A stretch of DNA of 64,000 nt, from positions 1 through 64,000 of the IMG/VR virus record IMGVR_UViG_3300044213_000170, one strand, 5' to 3'. Numbering within the stretch: position 1 is the first letter of the stretch; every line of letters begins with the position of its first letter. The position numbers and the translations under genes were made by a program. The notes under the pieces were generated by a model. The model did no database searches. It worked only from the letters and a program-made list of their open reading frames with translations, and was not told where the DNA came from. Of the stretch, positions 49,451 through 56,956 are shown in pieces. The stretch comes from a virus.

Positions 49451-49750
49451 TTACTCCTCGGCAGAATATTTAGGATACATGCTAATACTATCACTACGCA
49501 TATCAGCAGGATTTTTACTGTGATGCATGTCTGTACCTGCAGGGAAAGCCGCGGTTATTGGAAATATCTGTTCGTTAGGTTTCGTGGTTGCACGTGCAAC
49601 ACCTGCCAATCTAGCCAACTGTTCCAATTCGCTGGTATTTTCGGGCTCTTGTTGTGCTACTATTTCAACAGTATTTACTTGCGGCATCTGTTCTGCTTGT
49701 TCGGCATCTACCAAATCTGCCAGTGTTCTTAAAAGTTCTGCTATTTTCAT
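49451..49750 (-). CDS. Unknown 99-residue protein, MKIAEL start
   Basis: The protein has an N-terminal helix KIAELLRTLADLVDAEQAEQM, an acidic-Gln linker and a partly ordered C-terminus. The start matches the MK-x-x-E-(I/L/V) style shared with other virion-type genes here. A late-type AATAAATA lies 19 bases upstream. Confidence 0.55.
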   Translation of the reverse strand: MKIAELLRTLADLVDAEQAEQMPQVNTVEIVAQQEPENTSELEQLARLAGVARATTKPNEQIFPITAAFPAGTDMHHSKNPADMRSDSISMYPKYSAEE

Positions 49751-49768
49751 AAATTGTTGCCTATTAGA

Positions 49769-49776
49769 TATTTATT
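49769..49776 (-). promoter_or_regulatory. Late-type promoter AATAAATA
   Basis: AATAAATA on the minus strand before the gene at 49451-49750. Confidence 0.5.
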
Positions 49777-49788
49777 GTATTCCGTATG

Positions 49789-50229
49789 TTATCGAGGGAT
49801 AGAACTAATTAATAATTGGCCACTGGCTCCATAGTTATCATCAACATAAGCCGCAACGTTAGCGGTACCGGTGTTGACCACCACTGCGTATGTATAACTT
49901 TCTCTATCTAACACCGCGACATCATTGCTACTTAATGTAACAGTACCTAATCCAGCTGCAGAGTTTACTATAGTTACATTAGCACGTAAAACTACATTAG
50001 CATCGGCATTAACATAAGCATCGACAATGTTAAATTGTAAGGCATACCCAGTAATATCAACGGCTTTTTGATCACCGTTTTGCACTTTAATTTTTAAAAT
50101 ATTATCTACACCTTTGTAGATTTGTATTGGTCGTGTATACACTACTCTATTCCTTTGCGTGATAGTGGGATCTGTAGTAACTTGTACTGTGACCCATTGA
50201 TCATATAAAAACGAATTTATTTGTTGCAT
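49789..50229 (-). CDS. Beta-rich putative structural protein
   Basis: The protein has 146 residues from the ATG at 50229; the TTG at 50247 lies upstream of the promoter element and is rejected. It is all-beta with Val/Asn/Ala strands (VTVQVTTDPTITQRNRVVYTRPIQIY, VLDRESYTYAVVV), like a small tail or neck domain. A divergent late promoter drives it and the gene at 50293. Confidence 0.6.
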   Translation of the reverse strand: MQQINSFLYDQWVTVQVTTDPTITQRNRVVYTRPIQIYKGVDNILKIKVQNGDQKAVDITGYALQFNIVDAYVNADANVVLRANVTIVNSAAGLGTVTLSSNDVAVLDRESYTYAVVVNTGTANVAAYVDDNYGASGQLLISSIPR

Positions 50230-50293
50230 TATAGAGTATTTATTCAAAAACCATAATCAAATCACACAAAATTTTTGGATTATAAATACTCTG
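50229..50293. promoter_or_regulatory. Divergent late promoter pair with inverted repeat
   Basis: AGAGTATTTAT (50233-50243) and ATAAATACTCT (50282-50292) form an exact 11-bp inverted repeat. The minus-strand element AATAAATAC and the plus-strand TATAAATAC each lead into a start codon within about a dozen bases (ATG at 50229, GTG at 50293). Both genes would have almost no leader. Confidence 0.65.
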
Positions 50294-50664
50294 TGACTGA
50301 AATTCAAGAACTACTGGATAACTACCCCTTTTTAAGTTTCGTAACTTATGGTGGTAATGAATATATCGGGATTATACAAAACATCGATGATGTTATTACC
50401 AGCATCTACGATTTTAGTATGCTTAAAACCCCCGAGCAGAAACATCTCTATCTAGAATTAGGAGAGGCTTGGTGGTGGGAAAGTAATAGGATGGTTCCTA
50501 TTAATATTTTCTTGAAAACAGAATGGATATACTTTAAACCTTGCTTAAAAACATTCAACAGCAAAGATGTAGAAGTAAAATATGGCCCAGCATTGAGCCT
50601 TAAAGAAAATGCTCAAAAACGTTCAAAGCGACGTAGTATTACATTAGTTCGTCGGATCGTTTAA
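50293..50664 (+). CDS. Unknown plus-strand late protein
   Basis: The protein has 123 residues from GTG 50293; the earlier in-frame TTG at 50275 lies upstream of the promoter. The sequence TEIQELLDNYPFLSFVTYGGNEYIGIIQNIDDVI has an Sm/SH3-like strand order, and the C-terminus is basic (QKRSKRRSITLVRRI). One of few plus-strand genes; it converges with the DnaE-like gene, overlapping by 21 bp. Confidence 0.6.
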   Translation: MTEIQELLDNYPFLSFVTYGGNEYIGIIQNIDDVITSIYDFSMLKTPEQKHLYLELGEAWWWESNRMVPINIFLKTEWIYFKPCLKTFNSKDVEVKYGPALSLKENAQKRSKRRSITLVRRIV

Positions 50665-51228
50665 ATTCATATTAACTACCACAAGTTGTGAATAGGCCAG
50701 ACTATGGCTCTTCTTGAAATAATAACTGTCATCAGCAGGTTTTTCCCAAATGGTTTCAGCAACTTCTTTCCACGGTTTCCCTATTAAATGCCGCTTTGCA
50801 GGCCTAATCACTGACAAAAACATGGCCAGCCTGGGAATACTGTCTATGTGCTCGGGCATTTTCATCATAGTGTCATAATGATTATTAATGTGAATTAACT
50901 GCTCACAGAATGCACGATCACGCAACTTGCTCCAGTCGGGCTCGCGAGTCATTAAATCTATTAGATGTTGCTCGCTGGTAATCCTATTATAGATATTCAC
51001 ATTAAGAAAGTCCAACTTTAAATATCCGCGAGATTCTGCAACTTGATAATCCAAGCTAGCTTGTCCAGTAAAAGGGTCTACTGGGATCTTTTGAAAATAG
51101 ACACCGGTATTGTGCTTAGTGATATTGCCATCCTTGATAATACTAGCCGGGGTATGCACTAATAAAGCAAGAATTTGATCTCTGTTAGCAAAATCTATGT
51201 CAATGTCTGAGTTAAATTTTTGATCCAT
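50644..51228 (-). CDS. Miniature DnaE (Pol III alpha)-like protein
   Basis: The 194-residue protein carries, in the right order, short versions of the Pol III alpha palm motifs: DIDIDFANRDQI (compare DFDVDF; Asp10 and Asp12), KHNTGVYF (compare KHAGGVVI), GYLKLDFLNV (compare GLVKFDFLGL; Asp73), VIRPAK (compare LFRPGP) and FKKSHSLAYSQLVVVNM (compare FNKSHSAAYALVSYQT). All three catalytic Asp equivalents are kept, while about 950 residues of normal DnaE are absent. It may be a relic polymerase, primer-handling enzyme or decoy. Confidence 0.72.
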   Translation of the reverse strand: MDQKFNSDIDIDFANRDQILALLVHTPASIIKDGNITKHNTGVYFQKIPVDPFTGQASLDYQVAESRGYLKLDFLNVNIYNRITSEQHLIDLMTREPDWSKLRDRAFCEQLIHINNHYDTMMKMPEHIDSIPRLAMFLSVIRPAKRHLIGKPWKEVAETIWEKPADDSYYFKKSHSLAYSQLVVVNMNLNDPTN

Positions 51229-51433
51229 ATTTTAATAAAATCCAAGTTGCAATGTCATCGGTGCATTCAAATTCTACATATCTATTAGACATAGTTTGGT
51301 AAACATTGTCCCAAACAGAGGGATTGTATGTCCAACTAAAATCCTTATGGACAGTATATCCGATATTATCTAATCCTTCGAGTATTCTGTAGATCTCGCC
51401 GACGTCGTCTAATAGTATAGTAACTGTTGTCAT
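51212..51433 (-). CDS. Unknown 73-residue protein
   Basis: The start at the ATG at 51433 is chosen because longer readings run into the upstream gene. The product (TVTILLDDVGEIYRILEGLDNIGYTVHKDFSW, then YVEFECTDDIATWILLKYG) is a small alpha/beta domain. It overlaps the DnaE-like gene start by 17 bp, so the two may be co-translated. No family recognised. Confidence 0.55.
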   Translation of the reverse strand: MTTVTILLDDVGEIYRILEGLDNIGYTVHKDFSWTYNPSVWDNVYQTMSNRYVEFECTDDIATWILLKYGSKI

Positions 51434-51449
51434 CAAAAATATATAGATT

Positions 51450-52133
51450 TTACAATCCTGCTTCCTGTAAAATATTTTTAATATACTCAGTATCTGCAAC
51501 ATAATCTTTGAATTTTTGTTGCCAAAAATCAGGATCGATCCACGGTATGATTAATTCAATTTGTTCGTCATTGAGTTGACTTAATAAGGTAACTCCTGTG
51601 TCACAATTAAACACAATCCACGGGCTGATTCTACCATTGGATATGTGATGACATATTCTATTAACATTGCCGGCACGAAAATAGTTACTAAAATTGTTTT
51701 GTAATTGTTGACTATTTTCTGCATATTCCTGCATTTCCTTAAATGCTCGATCTAATGCGTCATCGACACTTTCTTTACGCATATATTGTTTAAGCCACTC
51801 AACGTAAAACTCATCCTTGGTCCATTGATCCAATTTTTTATTATTTTTAAGTAGCCAGTCAGCGAAACTGCTAAAATTTACACAACGAATTCCACGACAA
51901 TATCTGCCGAATTTTACAAATGCCGAATAGAAATTACTGGTGGCAAAATCCTCGTAAGTTTTTAACTTGGCACTGCCTTGAGTAATTTCGTAAAATCTTA
52001 AATACGCCTTAAATCCCAGCTGAACATCGGGATCAGACTGATTTCGTGCCCTGCGTTTAGGCTCACAAAGGTGTACAGCCAGTGTACTCTCCTTTGCATA
52101 AGTCTTTTTGCAGTATTGGCAAGTATAGTTCAA
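51450..52133 (-). CDS. Zinc-finger protein of the replication region
   Basis: The 227-residue protein begins with a C2HC/C2H2-like finger CQYCKKTYAKESTLAVHLC. A helical body with repeated Trp/Tyr (FVKFGRYCRGIRCVNFSSFADWLL) and a C-terminal YIKNILQEAGL follow. Similar proteins occur in marine T4-like phages with no known function. DNA binding is likely. It overlaps the next gene by four bases. Confidence 0.65.
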   Translation of the reverse strand: MNYTCQYCKKTYAKESTLAVHLCEPKRRARNQSDPDVQLGFKAYLRFYEITQGSAKLKTYEDFATSNFYSAFVKFGRYCRGIRCVNFSSFADWLLKNNKKLDQWTKDEFYVEWLKQYMRKESVDDALDRAFKEMQEYAENSQQLQNNFSNYFRAGNVNRICHHISNGRISPWIVFNCDTGVTLLSQLNDEQIELIIPWIDPDFWQQKFKDYVADTEYIKNILQEAGL

Positions 52134-52594
52134 CCCAGTTCCTTTTTAATCTCAGCATCGGTCATACCAAGGTTTTTGGCCAATTCTTTTAACTCTTTAT
52201 CTGTGTTAATGCTAGCCAGCAATGCCGCTTCATCTTCTTTAATATGTGGAAATAATTTAATAATAAATTTAATTGCTTTGCTATTGCCGCTTTCTTTCTT
52301 TTTACTGGCTTGCCAATAATGTCTTTGTGTGCCCATGTCGGGGCTAACTGTAGTGCATAGCAACCATTGTAATTTAGGGTGGCGACCAAGGTCAAAGAAA
52401 TTTCTATTTACTTTTTCATTAGTCGAACGCAAATACCATTCTTGCAAATCTGCAGAACCTTGTACACTGGCGGCATATCTCAACATTAAATAAGGACTAA
52501 ACTTTTTGCGTTCTTCCTCATTGAGATCATCGTAAAAGTCTCTGTTTTTACGATCAAGTTGAGTCATTTCATTGTTAATTGATAGCTTATCCAT
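52130..52594 (-). CDS. Possible clamp-loader small subunit (gp62-like) or conserved replication protein
   Basis: The 154-residue helical protein has the pattern LDRKNRDFYDDLNEEERKKFSPYLMLRYAASVQGS and NRNFFDLGRHPKLQWLLCTTVSP, which I associate with phage clamp-loader A proteins. The resemblance to T4 gp62 itself is weak. Its position among replication genes fits. It overlaps the zinc-finger gene by ATGA and the next gene by eight bases. Confidence 0.45.
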   Translation of the reverse strand: MDKLSINNEMTQLDRKNRDFYDDLNEEERKKFSPYLMLRYAASVQGSADLQEWYLRSTNEKVNRNFFDLGRHPKLQWLLCTTVSPDMGTQRHYWQASKKKESGNSKAIKFIIKLFPHIKEDEAALLASINTDKELKELAKNLGMTDAEIKKELG

Positions 52595-52829
52595 TTTCTT
52601 TAATCAAGTGATATAGCATTATAACACGATCTACTTCTTCTTGTAAAGCCTTGTTGGTCTTTGCAGTCTGTCGAATTTTAATCCAAAGATTGTGTTCGTC
52701 TAGTTCAATTTGACTAGCAGTTCTGCCAACTTCAAATCGTTCGCTGTGTGGGGCACCGAACTCTCTGGCATAGGTAACCCCACTTGCACGTTCGTAAATA
52801 TAAGTTACACCCGGTTTAAGTTTTCCCAT
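52587..52829 (-). CDS. Conserved small phage protein
   Basis: The 80-residue protein (LKPGVTYIYERASGVTYAREFGAPHSERFEVG, then a helical end LQEEVDRVIMLYHLIKE) is a small strand-then-helix protein I recall from marine T4-like phages. Function unknown; overlapped on both sides in a translational chain. Confidence 0.6.
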   Translation of the reverse strand: MGKLKPGVTYIYERASGVTYAREFGAPHSERFEVGRTASQIELDEHNLWIKIRQTAKTNKALQEEVDRVIMLYHLIKENG

Positions 52830-53628
52830 TTTCTGCCTCCTGTCCGGGTAATCGACTTATTTCTTTACCCGGAAAATCCCATTGTTCATAAGACTTGATT
52901 GTATCACTGTCCCACTGTTTAATAATTTCATAAAAAATATTTGCAAGATATTGCTGACTTTTTGGACTACCATGGTACCCAGGGTCTTTATTTTCTACCG
53001 GATATAACCAAGTGGCATGCTGGGGCAACATTTCGTTTTTGGTAATCAGATATTTGTCCGGAATAAATGAAGGAATGATGTTCCGTACTGTATCAGCCGA
53101 CCATAAGTTATCCGGCAATACAATAAATTTAATACCCGCCGCATAGGCCTGTACTATCCCATCACGCATGATCCAAGTGTCAATTTGCAATTTCCAGTTG
53201 CTGTCATAAAGATAACTGACATAAGATTTAACTGCCTGTTGAGTAGCACTATCTAATTTAGGACATCTGTCAGAATGTAGATAATTTTCTGCAAGACTGG
53301 CGATTGGTTCACAAATTAACGAATAAGGCTGTTTACCATAGTTTACATTTTTAATACCCAGCTCAGATTGATATCCTACGGAGTTTGATACTTTTGCAGG
53401 AATCTCCATACGATCATGGAACGTAGGGGCTATGATAGCAAAATCGGGCTTCTGGCGTATGACTTCATCAATTTGAAGCCTGATTCCGCCGTTACTACAC
53501 CCCGGTCGTGCAAGTTGTACTAATTCCCAATCGAGTTGTTGGGCTAATAACTCTCCGTAACTTGTATCGGGAAATTCTTTACTGGCAGCACTAAAACTAC
53601 ATCCACATATGACCAGTTTTTTCTTCAT
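52816..53628 (-). CDS. SGNH-like hydrolase 2
   Basis: The 270-residue protein has a start KLVICGCSFSAASKEFPDTSYGE (CSFS, block I), LARPGCSNGGI (block II-like Gly/Asn), IIAPTFHDRMEI (block III) and a late PGYHGSPKSQ (Asp/His region). This is the same superfamily as 38218-39027 but divergent. Substrate unknown; glycan or lipid esters are possible. Confidence 0.65.
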   Translation of the reverse strand: MKKKLVICGCSFSAASKEFPDTSYGELLAQQLDWELVQLARPGCSNGGIRLQIDEVIRQKPDFAIIAPTFHDRMEIPAKVSNSVGYQSELGIKNVNYGKQPYSLICEPIASLAENYLHSDRCPKLDSATQQAVKSYVSYLYDSNWKLQIDTWIMRDGIVQAYAAGIKFIVLPDNLWSADTVRNIIPSFIPDKYLITKNEMLPQHATWLYPVENKDPGYHGSPKSQQYLANIFYEIIKQWDSDTIKSYEQWDFPGKEISRLPGQEAENGKT

Positions 53629-53638
53629 ACATGAGATT

Positions 53639-54142
53639 TTACCAAACTTTGGTGTAATTTATCACTTCACATTGTCGGCTAATATCTTTAACAAAGTAAA
53701 CACATAATGGTTTTTCTTTGTCTGTTTCTAATGGAACTGCCAACATCTGACCTGGCTTCAATTTAGGAAAATACCATTTAATATCTTGATAAATGTCCAC
53801 TACTTCGATCTTAAAGAATTCAGGTCTAAAACTACCCATGGGATTAAATGCAAATGCGCTAAAACCACGATCGTTGATACTGGTTAACGGCACAACTTCC
53901 AGATCTCCCAAATCTGGTTCTCCTATTAGTATTTGCCAATCCATTGGCATCTTAATAATATTCCCGCCTATGTTTAGTACTAATGCAGGGCTATTAAATG
54001 ATTCTAAAAAGATAAGCGGTATGAAAAAATAATCGGGGTCTTTTGGATCACTGTTGTCCAGCACACAAAACCTTACGTCATCTACTTCTTCGGGTATCTC
54101 GTTAAGTTCATAGCTGGTGTTTTCTAAAGTTAAAAGTCGCAT
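53639..54142 (-). CDS. Conserved phage protein of unknown function
   Basis: The 167-residue beta-rich protein (RLLTLENTSYELNEIPEEVDDVRFCVLDNSDPKDPDYFFIPLIFLESFNSPALVL) has a MDWQILIGEPDLGDLEVVPL centre. It lies next to uvsW, and I believe related genes keep that position in marine T4-like phages. Function unknown. Confidence 0.6.
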   Translation of the reverse strand: MRLLTLENTSYELNEIPEEVDDVRFCVLDNSDPKDPDYFFIPLIFLESFNSPALVLNIGGNIIKMPMDWQILIGEPDLGDLEVVPLTSINDRGFSAFAFNPMGSFRPEFFKIEVVDIYQDIKWYFPKLKPGQMLAVPLETDKEKPLCVYFVKDISRQCEVINYTKVW

Positions 54143-54173
54143 ATTTGTATAATATAAGATTTACATCTGTTTG

Positions 54174-55016
54174 TCAAGATTGCCAGTCTATTTTTTCCAG
54201 ACTGAATGGGTAGTTGGCTTCTTTGTAGAATGATTTTCGTTTAGTAAGATGTCGTTTGGCAAATTTACAGGTGCTTGTGATGTCCCAAATTTCAACGTGG
54301 TCCTTGTCTTGAGCTTTCCTAATACCTCGGCCAATAGATTGTATAACCCTAACAAAGCTCTTTCCGGGTTCCACAAGAACCAAATTAAAGATCCGAGGAA
54401 TATTAATCCCCACAGCGGCCACACCATAAGTCGCCACAATAACTTTCCCATCTGCGGTAGCCACCTCATCATATTCTTCCTTTCGATCCTTGGCCTTTGT
54501 TGCGCCACTAACAAATACAGCATCTTTGATTCTGCTGGTCAATTCCTTGCCCGGGCCCACTCTATCTACTAGAACTAATGTGTTACCTGACTCCGCTATC
54601 TTACTGATCATATTGCTCATATAATCAATTCGTTCTTGTGTTTCTAACAAATATCGTAGCTCTTGCTGATAGTCTTTGTATTCTACATAGTCTACCATCT
54701 GTACTATATTTACATGACAATTACTCAAGTGGCCTGCTTCTTGAAGTTCGTTGGCGCTGAGTTTTCCTACCACTGGCCCGATGCAACAAAATAATGCTTG
54801 AGCTGCATATTCTTCTTTTGGTATGGTCCCCGTTAGCCCCCAACGGATCGGTGTATTGGCAAATACGCTGGTTAACAAAGTTTTTAATGCATCTGCTTTA
54901 GCACTATGGCAATTAGATACAACTGCGCCATTAACAATATAGTTGTGATCATTTTGAATATGTAGGTTATACACCAATTCAGGTTTTGTGATTTCTGTTT
55001 TCTTTATTAATTTCAT
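54174..55016 (-). CDS. uvsW-C: Split intein C-fragment fused to C-terminal half of UvsW helicase
   Basis: Residues 1-35 are an intein C-domain (KKTEITKPELVYNLHIQNDHNYIVNGAVVSN) with block F His and terminal Asn. The +1 residue is Cys of CHSAKAD, which completes the DECH box of a superfamily-2 helicase. The 245-residue extein continues with WGLTGTIPKE (motif III), TLVLVDRVGPG (IV), VATYGVAAVGINIP (V) and VIQSIGRGIRK (VI). Trans-splicing with the product of 55940-56956 would give a 486-residue UvsW (T4 UvsW about 503). Confidence 0.93.
   Translation of the reverse strand: MKLIKKTEITKPELVYNLHIQNDHNYIVNGAVVSNCHSAKADALKTLLTSVFANTPIRWGLTGTIPKEEYAAQALFCCIGPVVGKLSANELQEAGHLSNCHVNIVQMVDYVEYKDYQQELRYLLETQERIDYMSNMISKIAESGNTLVLVDRVGPGKELTSRIKDAVFVSGATKAKDRKEEYDEVATADGKVIVATYGVAAVGINIPRIFNLVLVEPGKSFVRVIQSIGRGIRKAQDKDHVEIWDITSTCKFAKRHLTKRKSFYKEANYPFSLEKIDWQS
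54884..54902. repeat. 19-bp extein repeat, copy in the C-extein
   Basis: TTAATGCATCTGCTTTAGC encodes, on the minus strand, the first residues (SAKADAL) of the UvsW C-extein. The same 19 bases recur at 55912-55930. Confidence 0.85.
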
Positions 55017-55912
55017 AATGTTATTAATTTCTTAATTTTTTCCTGTGTGTTAACATCAAACACAGTATAATCAATATTGCCAATTTTCTTAGCAGTTAAA
55101 CAAATCCATTCTTTGTTTACTAGGATTACATTATAACAGCTATTTTCGGCCCATTGCAACAATGCAGTATATTTTGCCATAAATTTTTGTTCGGAACATA
55201 ATTCTATCGGTTTTACTTCGATGCAAGTTTTGGTTATGTGATTTACAAAATCAACTATATAAACACGTTCTTTACTGTTATACTGATATGGTATTCTCAG
55301 AGTTTCATATAATGCATCTTTATCAAAATACTGATACAATGCCTCCCAGCTTGATCGGTAACGCTTACCATTATACTGTGCATCCCAATGAGTATTTCTA
55401 TTATTAGAGTTCGGAGTAAACTTACCTGATAAAATTAGTGATTTCATTAATTTAGAATGTGCCTCTTTTTGATCAGCTGACATTCGTTTGCCGTACATAC
55501 CGTTGTTTTTACCTTTGTTCTTTTCACTAATTTTTAATTTAGATTCTTCTGTATGCGGTGTACCCAGAAATCCTGTTTTCCCTTTGTTCCAAGGAATACC
55601 TGTATTTAAATTGTTTATTATTTTATTTTTATGAATATGCCAACAAGAATTACCACCCAATTTGGCTAATTCTGTCTTGATTTCTTTTTCTGTTTGTGCA
55701 CCGTCAAGTAAGTTATCAACGTTTTTAACCCATATATCCGTTTTTTTGTTTAGCAGGCGCCTTTTAAACTTCTGCAAATCTTTACCACTTATTAATATAC
55801 CGTTTGATAACTCAACTGTTTTATTTTTATAATCCACAATTCTGGTAATTTGACCATAATGTGTTAACAAGTTATTAATATCTACAATCCAACTATTATT
55901 TGTTTTTTTCAT
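55013..55912 (-). CDS. Free-standing homing endonuclease inside the split intein
   Basis: The 299-residue protein has an N-terminal WIVDINNLL/VKNVDNLLDG repeat and NUMOD3-like DNA-binding motifs (GFLGTPHTEESKLKISEKNKGKNNGMYG). A nuclease domain follows with RSSWEALYQYFD, YIVDFVNHITKTCIEVKP (Asp...Glu-x-Lys) resembling the EDxHD/PD-(D/E)XK-type endonucleases of fractured split-intein genes. It overlaps the downstream uvsW-C start by four bases. It should spread the intein by cutting intact uvsW. Confidence 0.85.
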   Translation of the reverse strand: MKKTNNSWIVDINNLLTHYGQITRIVDYKNKTVELSNGILISGKDLQKFKRRLLNKKTDIWVKNVDNLLDGAQTEKEIKTELAKLGGNSCWHIHKNKIINNLNTGIPWNKGKTGFLGTPHTEESKLKISEKNKGKNNGMYGKRMSADQKEAHSKLMKSLILSGKFTPNSNNRNTHWDAQYNGKRYRSSWEALYQYFDKDALYETLRIPYQYNSKERVYIVDFVNHITKTCIEVKPIELCSEQKFMAKYTALLQWAENSCYNVILVNKEWICLTAKKIGNIDYTVFDVNTQEKIKKLITL

Positions 55913-55930
55913 TAATGCATCTGCTTTAGC
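55912..55930. repeat. 19-bp extein repeat, footprint copy upstream of the endonuclease
   Basis: Exact copy of 54884-54902, lying between the intein N-fragment stop and the endonuclease start. On the minus strand it still spells HSAKADAL before the ATG, a remnant of the uninterrupted UvsW target. Adjacent Ser codons differ (TCA here, AGT in the extein), so it is not a recent copy. Confidence 0.85.
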
Positions 55931-55939
55931 TGAATGTAC

Positions 55940-56956
55940 TTATGTTTTATTTATTATTTCGTGATTTTCGGTCAACTCATCGGCCCTGCACCAACCCAAG
56001 TTAGTCAAAAATTTATGGTTACCAGTTACTTCTATTATAGTCCCATTATCAAATTCTAACTTATACATTTTTTCTGACTCAGAATTTGTTAAATTTATGT
56101 GCTGTTTTACCACCGTGTCTGTTTTAAATTCTTTTGCGGTCTCAGAATAATTAATGATTACATCACCAACAGCAACATCTTTTATGGGCTTATATCCGTC
56201 CACTGTTAATACTAACGAATCGCCGGAAAAGCATTCATCGACCATAACACAAACCACATTTTCTACGAATTCACCGATAGTCATATCGGCTTCGTAATTT
56301 TTTGTATTTTTAAGTAAAGCATTGAGGCTTTGCCAAGTGCATATTGTATGTGTACGGTTATACTCTTTCCTGTCGCCGAATAATACCCCAACATCCAGCC
56401 CCATATTAATATAATCGGCTTCGGTCTGTGTCACAAGACTTTTGCTGGGCACAATAACTATGCTACGACCATATTTTTGCACACTTGCAGACAATGCCGC
56501 TGTCATAATAGTTTTACCCGCACCTGTAGCCACTTCCTGTATGCATTGAGGATTTTCTAAAAATTTATTTACAATTTCAACTTGATAATCTCTCATTAAT
56601 ATCGGTTGACCTTCTGCCGGATGTCCTTTTGGCCATTTGATATCTTGGAATGTTGTTTCTGTAACAGGGTCAAATTCAAATGTAGTGCTGTATTGCCGTA
56701 AATCATTTACTTCTATATCGTAACCCCGTTCGTCCAAAAACGGCAAAATTTCGGGCAACAAGTTAATATATGTAGTGCCTCCTAGATTAAAATAAGGAAC
56801 TTTGCCGTCCCAACGACCAAGACGTACTGCTGGCAAGTACCTTGCTCCAGGAATCTCATATTTAAACTTATCAACTAATCGTTTCCGATCAGTTAATTCT
56901 ACGTTATGAAGTTTACAATTAACTTCATCTTTAATTTCAATTATACAGGTTGTCAT
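55940..56956 (-). CDS. uvsW-N: N-terminal half of UvsW helicase fused to split intein N-fragment
   Basis: The first 241 residues are UvsW: an N-terminal domain, the Q-like MRDYQVEIVNKF, Walker A ATGAGKTI, motif Ia IVIVPSKSLVTQ and CVMVDE (first half of DECH). The remaining 97 residues (55943-56233) are an intein N-domain beginning CFSGDSLVLTVDGYKPI (Cys1, block A) with block B VTGNHKFLTNLGW. It needs the C-fragment at 54174-55016 for splicing. UvsW remodels branched DNA and drives recombination-dependent replication. Confidence 0.95.
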   Translation of the reverse strand: MTTCIIEIKDEVNCKLHNVELTDRKRLVDKFKYEIPGARYLPAVRLGRWDGKVPYFNLGGTTYINLLPEILPFLDERGYDIEVNDLRQYSTTFEFDPVTETTFQDIKWPKGHPAEGQPILMRDYQVEIVNKFLENPQCIQEVATGAGKTIMTAALSASVQKYGRSIVIVPSKSLVTQTEADYINMGLDVGVLFGDRKEYNRTHTICTWQSLNALLKNTKNYEADMTIGEFVENVVCVMVDECFSGDSLVLTVDGYKPIKDVAVGDVIINYSETAKEFKTDTVVKQHINLTNSESEKMYKLEFDNGTIIEVTGNHKFLTNLGWCRADELTENHEIINKT

